From an uncultured Microbacteriaceae bacterium (lineage in GTDB: Bacteria > Actinomycetota > Actinomycetes > Actinomycetales > Microbacteriaceae): a DNA stretch of 7,169 nt. Under the pieces are notes generated by a model. The model was not told the origin of the DNA. It saw nothing but the letters and a program-made list of their open reading frames with translations, and made no database searches. Position numbers and translations under genes: made by a program. The stretch's first letter is position 1. The number at the start of each line of letters is the position of its first letter. Positions 1 to 4,969 of the stretch are shown in pieces. The DNA is taken from NCBI GenBank assembly GCA_903882245.1, contig CAIRWJ010000189.1, positions 1 through 7,169 on the forward strand. The letters run 5' to 3'.

Positions 1-230
1 ATTCCGACAATGTCGTCAAGACGATCGCGAATCGGGGTGAAGTCAGGAAGGATGAGGTCGACACCGGGCTGGGTTTCCTCCGGGAACAACACCCCACAGT
101 CGACGATGAGCAGGCGCCCGTCGAATTCGTAGACCGTCATGTTTCGGCCGATCTCGCCGATTCCACCGAGGGGAATGATTCGAAGCGCACCCGTTTCGAG
201 CGGTTGCGGTTCACTGATGATTCGAGGCAT
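1..230 (-). CDS. rnj: Ribonuclease J, N-terminal fragment (runs off left edge)
   Basis: This is the first 76 codons of RNase J, the metallo-beta-lactamase/beta-CASP nuclease that processes and degrades mRNA and matures rRNA in bacteria, in the cytoplasm. The visible part carries the family N-terminal signature: a short leader, then LGGIGEIGRNM (about residues 21-31), then a DCGVLFPEE block followed by PGVDLILPDF. The catalytic HxHxDH metal site lies beyond the window edge, so activity cannot be judged. The ATG at 230-228 is chosen because a near-perfect Shine-Dalgarno, AAGGAGG, lies 4 nt before it. The gene starts only 15 nt after the thyX stop, so the two are probably co-transcribed. In many actinobacteria dapA sits between thyX and rnj; here it does not. 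The family call is near certain. Confidence 0.95.
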   Translation of the reverse strand, partial: MPRIISEPQPLETGALRIIPLGGIGEIGRNMTVYEFDGRLLIVDCGVLFPEETQPGVDLILPDFTPIRDRLDDIVG

Positions 231-234
231 GGCG

Positions 235-241
235 CCTCCTT
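235..241 (-). promoter_or_regulatory. Strong ribosome binding site of rnj
   Basis: On the minus strand the sequence AAGGAGG lies 4 nt before the ATG at 230-228, inside the 15-nt gap after the thyX stop codon. It fixes the RNase J start. Confidence 0.85.
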
Positions 242-245
242 CTTG

Positions 246-965
246 CTAAGGGGCTACGCGGCCGTTGGCGTTGAATGACGCCGACGTCATGGGCATCAAA
301 TCAACCCAGAATTGTTCCATCTTTTCCGCCACCATTTCGATTTCACGTTGGGGGAACGATGGGAAGTGTGTTCCTTCGCGCATGGTTCGGAGGCTGAGGA
401 AGTTCATGAGCGAACGCGCGTTCATCGTGACGTACATCGACGAATAGATGGTGACGGGCAGGACCATTCGGGCGACTTCGCGGGCAACGCCGGCCTCCAA
501 CATGCGCTGGTACGAGGCATAGGCCTCGGTGCAGACGGCACGAACTTCGGTTTCGACAAGTTGAGTCTGTTCCGGCGTGCCAGGAGTGAACTCGTAGCTG
601 CCCGTCTTGCCGACCTGAACAAGGTTTCGGTCTGCGCCGGGAACATAGAACACGGGACGCAGTTCGCGGTAACGGCCGCTTTCTTCGTTGTACGACGCGA
701 TGCGGTGGCGCATGAACTCGCGGAACACAAAAATCGGCGCTTGCACGTAGAACGTCATCGAGTTGTGCTCGAACGGCGAACCGTGGCGATCACGCATCAA
801 ATAGTTGATCAGTCCCTTGTCGCGGTTTGTTGCGTCGTCGGCGTTGCCCTCGAGAGACTGTTCGCCCTGTGTCGAGACCCGAGCCGCAAACAAGACATCG
901 CGGTCGTTTGCTGTGGAGCGAACGAGTTCGACGGTCACATCGCTTCGAAACTGGACATCACTCAT
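246..965 (-). CDS. thyX: Flavin-dependent thymidylate synthase ThyX
   Basis: ThyX makes dTMP from dUMP in the cytoplasm, using methylene-tetrahydrofolate as carbon donor and FAD/NADPH as reductant. The 239-aa protein carries the diagnostic motif RHRxxSxNExSxRY as RHRIASYNEESGRY at residues 86-99, which includes the nucleotide/flavin-binding serine. HGSPFEHNSM at about 61-70 and the NARSLMNFLSLR helix at about 182-193 are also typical of the family. Length is close to actinobacterial ThyX proteins (about 250 aa), so it looks complete. The ATG at 965-963 gives the expected N-terminus, although the upstream Shine-Dalgarno is weak. It lies 27 nt after the Rrf2 gene and 15 nt before rnj, in the same direction, so the three may share a transcript. 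Nothing in the window shows whether a classical ThyA exists elsewhere in the genome. Confidence 0.97.
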   Translation of the reverse strand: MSDVQFRSDVTVELVRSTANDRDVLFAARVSTQGEQSLEGNADDATNRDKGLINYLMRDRHGSPFEHNSMTFYVQAPIFVFREFMRHRIASYNEESGRYRELRPVFYVPGADRNLVQVGKTGSYEFTPGTPEQTQLVETEVRAVCTEAYASYQRMLEAGVAREVARMVLPVTIYSSMYVTMNARSLMNFLSLRTMREGTHFPSFPQREIEMVAEKMEQFWVDLMPMTSASFNANGRVAP

Positions 966-992
966 GCGTTCAGCCTACCGATTGCGGGCGAC

Positions 993-1460
993 CTAACGCC
1001 GAGTCCATGCCCCAGGGGCCGAGAGAAGAGCGGCCACCTCGCTGGGGAGGTTTCCGGATTCGATGTCAGCGAGGCTCATGTTTTCGAGAACGTTACGCAG
1101 AGCGACGCGGGTCGCGATCCAGACGTCACGCAGGTGCACCGCGGCGCCCAGGTATTCGGTTTCCTCGGGGCGTTCGCCGCGAACCTCGGCGAGAGGGCCT
1201 TCGAGTGCGCGCATGACGTCGGCGACCCGAATGTCCGCGGCGGGCTTGGCCAGGCGGAATCCCCCGTCACGACCACGCATGCTTTGCAGAATTCCGGCGG
1301 TGCGAAGAGTGGTCAGCACACCGACGAGGAACTTGGTGGGAATGTCATGCGTCTCGGCGATTGCATCACCCTTGAGTAACGCCCGCGGGTTGTTGCGCTG
1401 GGCGGCCGCGAGTTCAAGCAACGCGCGCATCGCGTAGTCGACTCGAGCAGAGATGTACAT
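993..1460 (-). CDS. Rrf2-family transcriptional regulator without cysteines
   Basis: A 155-aa DNA-binding protein of the Rrf2 family, which includes IscR, NsrR, RsrR, CymR and RirA. The family N-terminus is clear: MYISARVDYAMRALLELA, then a winged helix-turn-helix with the recognition region around residues 39-58 (HDIPTKFL to AGIL) and the wing RGRDGGFRL at 62-70. A dimerisation helix follows at about 108-130 (HLRDVWIATRVALRNVL). The protein has no cysteine at all, so it lacks the three Cys ligands used by the Fe-S members. It may sense a small molecule or protein partner, as CymR does; the signal is unknown. I use ATG 1460-1458 because it matches where family members begin. An in-frame GTG at 1484-1482 would add eight residues and has AGGGG six bases upstream, so it cannot be excluded. 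It is divergent from the thioredoxin/DUF4395 genes, its likely targets together with itself. Confidence 0.9.
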   Translation of the reverse strand: MYISARVDYAMRALLELAAAQRNNPRALLKGDAIAETHDIPTKFLVGVLTTLRTAGILQSMRGRDGGFRLAKPAADIRVADVMRALEGPLAEVRGERPEETEYLGAAVHLRDVWIATRVALRNVLENMSLADIESGNLPSEVAALLSAPGAWTRR

Positions 1461-1466
1461 GTCTCT

Positions 1467-1472
1467 ATTCTG
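1467..1472 (-). promoter_or_regulatory. Candidate -10 box for leaderless transcription of the Rrf2 gene
   Basis: On the minus strand CAGAAT (4 of 6 to TATAAT) ends 6 nt before the ATG at 1460. A transcript starting at the usual distance would begin at or next to that ATG, giving a leaderless mRNA. No clear -35 box is seen at 16-18 bp. Confidence 0.3.
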
Positions 1473-1504
1473 CCCGAGTCTCACTTAATTCCCCTATTTC
1501 CCCC

Positions 1505-1519
1505 GACAATGCGGACAAT
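1505..1519. repeat. Short direct repeat GACAAT, 9-bp period
   Basis: GACAAT occurs at 1505-1510 and again at 1514-1519, separated by GCG. The 9-bp spacing puts the two copies nearly on one face of the helix. It could be a pair of regulator half-sites, but a repeat this short can arise by chance. Confidence 0.35.
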
Positions 1520-1525
1520 CCGGTG

Positions 1526-1537
1526 TGTTACGTAACA
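1526..1537. promoter_or_regulatory. 12-bp palindrome, candidate operator
   Basis: TGTTACGTAACA is a perfect inverted repeat with no spacer. It lies near the middle of the divergent gap, about 55 bp upstream of the thioredoxin start codon and about 71 bp upstream of the Rrf2 start codon. The placement suits a shared regulatory site. Binding by the adjacent Rrf2 protein is a guess from proximity; the sequence is not one I can match to a characterised Rrf2 operator. Confidence 0.5.
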
Positions 1538-1574
1538 AAAGTGGTCGGGATTAGCCGTAGCGAGCACTCGTGAA

Positions 1575-1580
1575 TACCGT
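1575..1580 (+). promoter_or_regulatory. Candidate -10 box for leaderless transcription of the thioredoxin gene
   Basis: TACCGT keeps the three most conserved positions of TATAAT (T1, A2, T6) and ends 6 nt before the ATG at 1587. TTAGCC at 1551-1556 is a weak -35 candidate at an 18-bp spacing. The only Shine-Dalgarno-like bases, GGAG at 1581-1584, are 2 nt from the ATG, which is too close for normal initiation and favours a leaderless start. Confidence 0.3.
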
Positions 1581-1586
1581 GGAGAC

Positions 1587-2018
1587 ATGGAGTATGGAAT
1601 CGTCGCAGGACTGCTCGTCGTGTCGACGCTGCTCGGCTTTTTGTGGAAGAGCCGCCAGGGACACGTCGTCGCACAGAGCGGCTCGACGATCTCGCTCGAC
1701 TTTCGCGAAGCCGGTAAAACCACAATCCTTCAGTTCACCACCGAGATGTGTGCGCCGTGTGCGCAGCTTAAACCGCGCCTCGAAAAGATTGCGAACTTCC
1801 GCAGTGACGTTGCCTATCGGGACGTCGATGCGGTCGAGCACCTCGAACTCGCGAACCGCTTGTCGATTCGCTCGACACCGACGACGCTGATCGTGAGCCC
1901 CGACGGCGAGATTCGCGCGCGCATCAACGGCATCGCCCCCGCCGAAACGTTCATCAACGCCATCGAAGGCACCATTCCCGCCCGATCTGTCACGACAACC
2001 GAGGAGACCGTCATATGA
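1587..2018 (+). CDS. Membrane-anchored thioredoxin-like protein
   Basis: A 143-aa protein with one N-terminal membrane helix (about residues 4-20) followed by a thioredoxin domain. The active site is CAPC at residues 55-58, preceded by a strand (TILQFTTEM) in the usual position. The cis-proline is in STPT with Pro98. The residues after the helix are KSR, and there are no basic residues before it. By the positive-inside rule the thioredoxin domain should therefore face the cytoplasm, unlike typical secreted TlpA/ResA-type proteins. It probably reduces disulfides in a membrane-bound or membrane-near partner. The gene overlaps the DUF4395 gene by 4 nt (ATGA), so the two are translationally coupled and likely act together. 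No in-frame alternative start exists between the upstream stop at 1557 and this ATG. The fold is certain; the substrate is unknown. Confidence 0.9.
   Translation: MEYGIVAGLLVVSTLLGFLWKSRQGHVVAQSGSTISLDFREAGKTTILQFTTEMCAPCAQLKPRLEKIANFRSDVAYRDVDAVEHLELANRLSIRSTPTTLIVSPDGEIRARINGIAPAETFINAIEGTIPARSVTTTEETVI
2001..2006 (+). promoter_or_regulatory. Ribosome binding site of the DUF4395 gene
   Basis: GAGGAG lies inside the end of the thioredoxin gene, 8 nt before the ATG at 2015. It supports the start used for the overlapping gene. Confidence 0.7.
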
Positions 2019-2536
2019 ACAAGCCCACCGGAATCGACCCCCGAGGACCGCGCTTCGGCGCGACCATCACTGCCGTCCTCTTGCTTGTCGAAGTGTTCAT
2101 CTCGATCCCGCTCGCGACCGCACCCGTCAACGTCGAAGCGCACGGCTACGTCTTGCTTGTCGTAATCTCTGGAATCTTCCTGTGGGGTGCCGTCGGTGGC
2201 GTGCAACAATCCCCCTACGGACTGTTCTTCGCGAAGTTCATTCGCCCGCGTCTGAAAGCTCCAACCTTCGTCGAAAGCCCCGCCGGCCCGACGTTCTCTC
2301 AGGCCGTCGGATTCATTGTGACCATCACCGGCGTTCTTCTGTACCTCGCCGGTGTTCCCGCCGCCGTTCCCGTCGCCGCGGCAGCCGCGTTCGTCGCCGC
2401 GTTCCTCAACTCGGCGTTCGGCTACTGCCTTGGGTGCGAGATCTACTTGTTGTTCGCCAAGCGGGGCATCACGTTCGGACTCGAAAAGGCCGGTACGCCG
2501 CGCACCACTCGCGTCGGCTCTGACCACAACATCTAG
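2015..2536 (+). CDS. DUF4395 family membrane protein
   Basis: A 173-aa integral membrane protein that I recognise as DUF4395 from its sequence landmarks: IDPRGPRFGA near the N-terminus, a central FAKFIRPRL motif at about 72-80, and GYCLGCEIYLLF at about 136-147. Four membrane helices are visible, at about 16-36, 45-64, 97-115 and 116-135. Basic residues cluster before helix 1, between helices 2 and 3, and after helix 4, which puts both ends and the CLGC pair (Cys138, Cys141) at the cytoplasmic face. The family has no firmly established function that I know of. Its fused-like coupling to a CAPC thioredoxin suggests that the two cysteine pairs exchange electrons. The start ATG overlaps the thioredoxin stop and has GAGGAG 8 nt upstream. 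Confidence 0.88.
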   Translation: MNKPTGIDPRGPRFGATITAVLLLVEVFISIPLATAPVNVEAHGYVLLVVISGIFLWGAVGGVQQSPYGLFFAKFIRPRLKAPTFVESPAGPTFSQAVGFIVTITGVLLYLAGVPAAVPVAAAAAFVAAFLNSAFGYCLGCEIYLLFAKRGITFGLEKAGTPRTTRVGSDHNI

Positions 2537-2551
2537 AATTCGAACCACCGA

Positions 2552-2558
2552 GAGAAGG
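2552..2558 (+). promoter_or_regulatory. Ribosome binding site that sets the start of the TIGR01777 gene
   Basis: GAGAAGG lies 6 nt before ATG 2565. The reading frame is open much further upstream, to 2352, inside the DUF4395 gene. This site and the NAD(P)-binding motif directly after the ATG show that 2565 is the real start. Confidence 0.8.
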
Positions 2559-2564
2559 TGTGAG

Positions 2565-3461
2565 ATGTCAAGTCGTCGTGCGGTCATTGCCGGTGCATCC
2601 GGTTTCATCGGTCGAGCGCTCGTCACGGAACTGACCAGCGCAGGTTGGGCCGTGACCAGGCTTGTGCGCGGCCCGGCAACTGGGGGCGACAAGGTCTCGT
2701 GGGATCCACAGACAGGAACGCTCGATCCCGCTGTGCTGTCCGGCGCGGATGCCGTCATCAACCTGTCCGGCGCGAGCATTTCGCAGATTCCGTGGACACG
2801 ATCGGTTCGTGAGTCGATTGTCGCCTCCCGCCGTGAGGCGACGACGACCCTCGTGACCGCGATCAACGCCGCCAAGGTCGCGCCAAAAGTTTTCCTCTCT
2901 GGGTCGGCCGTCGGAATCTACGGCGATCGGGGCGACTCGGAATTGACCGAGACCAGCGCACGAGGTGCCAGGTTCCTCGCTGACGTCGTCGAGGGTTGGG
3001 AAGCGGATGCGTCACGAGCGACGTGTCGAACCGTGTTCCTGCGAACCGGACTCGTACTTGGTGATGGTGGCGCGCTCGCCCCGCTTCGACTGGCGACGAT
3101 GTTTTTTGCCGGTGCTCGCATCGGAACTGGACAACAGTGGTGGCCGTGGATCAGCCACCGCGACGAGGTTCGGGCCATCGTGCACCTCATCGATTCGAAA
3201 CTCACGGGAGCCGTCAATCTCGTCGGCCCGACCCCCGCACGTTCCGTCGACGTGACGCGCGAGCTCGCGCGAATCATGAAGCGCCCGCAACTTTTCGTCA
3301 TTCCTGCGCGGGTGATCGGGCTACTCGGCGATGCCGGCCGCGAATTGCTGTTGGCATCTCAGAAAATTCGAGCGACCGCATTAGAGAAAGACGGGTTCGT
3401 GTTCGAACACCGAACCGTCGCCGAGGCGCTGAGCTGGGCTATCGCGGAAACGCGCCGGTAA
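2565..3461 (+). CDS. TIGR01777-family epimerase-like protein (SDR superfamily)
   Basis: A 298-aa cytoplasmic protein of the TIGR01777 group (E. coli YfcH type), an atypical branch of the NAD(P)-binding short-chain dehydrogenase superfamily. The nucleotide-binding motif GASGFIG is at residues 10-16. Family blocks follow: WDPQTG at 46-51, DAVINLSGASI at 62-72, SGSAVGIYGDRGD at 112-124, RTGLVLGDGGAL at 160-171, and WWPWISHRDEV at 192-202. A C-terminal DUF1731-type tail ends with DGFVFEHRTVAEAL. The canonical YxxxK pair is absent: Tyr119 is present, but no Lys lies four residues later. This is usual for the family. Substrates are unknown. The gene starts 28 nt after DUF4395 and may be in the same operon. 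Its end overlaps the opposing glycosyltransferase gene by 23 bp. Confidence 0.93.
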   Translation: MSSRRAVIAGASGFIGRALVTELTSAGWAVTRLVRGPATGGDKVSWDPQTGTLDPAVLSGADAVINLSGASISQIPWTRSVRESIVASRREATTTLVTAINAAKVAPKVFLSGSAVGIYGDRGDSELTETSARGARFLADVVEGWEADASRATCRTVFLRTGLVLGDGGALAPLRLATMFFAGARIGTGQQWWPWISHRDEVRAIVHLIDSKLTGAVNLVGPTPARSVDVTRELARIMKRPQLFVIPARVIGLLGDAGRELLLASQKIRATALEKDGFVFEHRTVAEALSWAIAETRR

Positions 3462-4200
3462 CGAACCGAACACCGCGGACTAACGAGCCGAACCGGCCGG
3501 GGTTTCGTAACCACAGCGCCGCGCGCACCACCGGCGCGAACCACCCGAACACGCGCTCGAACACCCTCGATCGGGCGTGAGCATCGGCGTCCGTTCCGAA
3601 TCGGGTCCCCGACGAATCCTTGGGGTGCTGACTGAACGTGATGGGGAAATAGTCGCACTTGAGTTTGGCGCGATTCGCGTCGGCAACAAAGATGTACTCG
3701 TCGCCCAGAAAGTTTCGGGTTCCCGCCCCGAAGTCCTCGTCGAACGTCACGTTAGCGGGGCGGATCAGCTCGGGGCGAACGGCGAGTTCAATCGTGCCGA
3801 CGCGGGCCGAGTTCCAGATTGTCGCCGCTTCGCGTATCGCCGGATAGCGCTTTCGCAGTGCGCCCGTTTCATCGTTGGCGCGGCCCAGCATCACTGCGAG
3901 CCGCGGGTTGTCCTTGAACGTCGCGATAACTGCGGCGAGCCCGTCGGGCAGCCAGATCACGTCTTCTTCACCGAAAACCAACACCTCGCCGGTCGCCTCG
4001 CGAATCGCGGCATTGCGGCTTACGGCAACTCCGGTTGATGTGAGACGGATCACGCGTAGGTCGCGACGTTTCGGCGCGACGCCACCAGACCCCTGAACCA
4101 ACATCAGAATCTCCGTGTCGGGTTGCGCTGGGGGCAACACGACATGCGACAACCCCTCAGCCAGGACCGAGTAGGCGATGGTGAGTGCCGGCTTAGTCAC
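3439..4200 (-). CDS. Glycosyltransferase, GT2-like (GT-A fold), variant acidic motif
   Basis: A 253-aa protein resembling family 2 glycosyltransferases, which transfer a sugar from a nucleotide-sugar donor to a growing glycan at the cytoplasmic side. The recognisable core is GVAVSRNAAIREATGEVLVFGEED (positions 57-80), equivalent to the usual SxARNxGI...GDxIxFLDDD block. A second typical block ends in FLGDEYIFV at 164-172, where the acceptor-side acidic residues normally lie. The donor-metal motif reads EED rather than the more common DDD/DxD, so metal use may differ. The N-terminal nucleotide-binding part is shorter than usual (about 60 residues before this core). The C-terminus is basic, with an aromatic/hydrophobic segment at about 215-231 that could touch the membrane. 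The start is GTG at 4200-4198, overlapping the upstream gene by 8 nt, with only a weak GAGAG upstream. It is the last gene of the visible polysaccharide cluster. Confidence 0.78.
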   Translation of the reverse strand: MTKPALTIAYSVLAEGLSHVVLPPAQPDTEILMLVQGSGGVAPKRRDLRVIRLTSTGVAVSRNAAIREATGEVLVFGEEDVIWLPDGLAAVIATFKDNPRLAVMLGRANDETGALRKRYPAIREAATIWNSARVGTIELAVRPELIRPANVTFDEDFGAGTRNFLGDEYIFVADANRAKLKCDYFPITFSQHPKDSSGTRFGTDADAHARSRVFERVFGWFAPVVRAALWLRNPGRFGSLVRGVRFVTGAFPR

Positions 4201-4963
4201 TGTTCACTCTCGCTCGAGCAAACCGCATCAACCCAGAGGCGATGCCCGAATACATTTGACCGATCATCCGAACCGCGAGGAATGACACGAGAGCGGCACC
4301 GGCGGAAATGTCACCGAGAACCGTCAGCGCAATAAGTGCGGCCATGAGAATCATGACGCCCACGCTCGCAATCAACGAGGCGAGCTCGCCCGCCTTGATT
4401 CGCGCGCGCACCTTGTCGGCGCTCGACGCCGGATCTTTCGCTTGTTGTTGGTCTCGGAAACCCTGCTGGGTGACGAACTGGCGGCGCAGCGAAATGCCGA
4501 AAACTTGGATGATTCCGAGTGCGATGAACAGATTCGCAAGACCGAACACCGGTGACAAAAAGAAGAGAGCGGCCGTGATGACGACGATTCGCGCGCCCAT
4601 CGTCAAGATCGACGTCAGTTCCATCGCAGTCGCCCAACGCCATGACTCCCCCGCGCGCGACGCCGAGTTACCCTGGAAAGCCTTTTCGAACACGTTGACG
4701 CGGTACAGGCTCTGCCCGTAATTGATGACACGCAGTCCACCGAACACCACCAGGAAAACGAGGGCCAAAACGATGGTGTCGTTGGTCGTTCGGGTCACCC
4801 CCGTGTCGGGAATGATGATGTTGGAAAACAGCTTGGCGGACAACAGTTCAGCCGCCGAGACGAGTGCCCCGAACGACACCAGACCAGCGACGATGAATTG
4901 GTCACGGCGAGTGCGGAACAGGTCGGCCATCGCCGACCGGAACTGCGACACCAAGGTGATCAT
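4193..4963 (-). CDS. Six-helix membrane protein resembling an ABC-exporter transmembrane domain, no ATPase domain
   Basis: A 256-aa membrane protein. Six hydrophobic helices are predicted by eye, at about 23-43, 63-82, 119-137, 138-158, 195-216 and 221-243. Polar, charged stretches lie between helices 2 and 3 (about 84-116) and between 4 and 5 (about 159-193). This order, and the C-terminal GDISAGAALVSFLAVRMIGQMYSGI helix region (217-241), resemble the type I ABC exporter membrane domain. The second cytoplasmic loop is shorter than in normal exporters. No Walker A, signature or Walker B motif is present, and no ATPase gene adjoins. It could be a degenerate exporter half whose ATPase is elsewhere, or a scaffold for the glycosyltransferases. 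It begins 6 nt after the upstream gene and overlaps the downstream one by 8 nt, so it is tightly embedded in the polysaccharide operon. Membrane nature is certain; the ABC relationship is tentative. Confidence 0.6.
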   Translation of the reverse strand: MITLVSQFRSAMADLFRTRRDQFIVAGLVSFGALVSAAELLSAKLFSNIIIPDTGVTRTTNDTIVLALVFLVVFGGLRVINYGQSLYRVNVFEKAFQGNSASRAGESWRWATAMELTSILTMGARIVVITAALFFLSPVFGLANLFIALGIIQVFGISLRRQFVTQQGFRDQQQAKDPASSADKVRARIKAGELASLIASVGVMILMAALIALTVLGDISAGAALVSFLAVRMIGQMYSGIASGLMRFARARVNSD

Positions 4964-4969
4964 GATGAC

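Larger units (their letters stand above)
1461..1586. promoter_or_regulatory. Divergent promoter region between the Rrf2 gene and the thioredoxin gene
   Basis: This 126-bp gap must hold promoters in both directions. It is noticeably more AT-rich than its flanks around 1485-1540. A 12-bp perfect palindrome sits close to its centre, and a 6-bp direct repeat lies just to its left. Both start codons are preceded by the same pentamer, GAGAC, and neither has a well-spaced Shine-Dalgarno. Rrf2 genes commonly regulate divergent neighbours and themselves, so operator sites are expected here; which element is the operator is inference. Confidence 0.6.

Noticed and set aside
1007..1018. GCCCC-A-GGGGC inverted repeat near the 3' end of the Rrf2 gene
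   Set aside because: A one-base loop cannot form a hairpin, there is no T-run, and the bases are coding (Ala-Pro-Gly-Ala-Trp).
312..1379. 355-codon open frame on the plus strand, antisense to thyX and the Rrf2 gene
   Set aside because: It lies entirely across two well-supported genes on the other strand, shows no recognisable domain, and is the kind of mirror frame that GC-rich codon bias creates.
1461..1484. GTG start at 1484 for the Rrf2 regulator
   Set aside because: It would add eight residues before the conserved family N-terminus. ATG 1460 fits better, though the GTG has AGGGG upstream and is not fully excluded.
2352..2564. Upstream extension of the TIGR01777 frame into the DUF4395 gene (71 extra codons)
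   Set aside because: The extension is Arg/Ser-rich and unlike the family. The ATG at 2565 has a good Shine-Dalgarno and is followed at once by the nucleotide-binding fold.
1814..2875. 353-codon open frame on the minus strand across the thioredoxin, DUF4395 and TIGR01777 genes
   Set aside because: It crosses three recognised genes and two gene boundaries, has low-complexity Arg/Asp/Gly-rich content, and has no domain signature.
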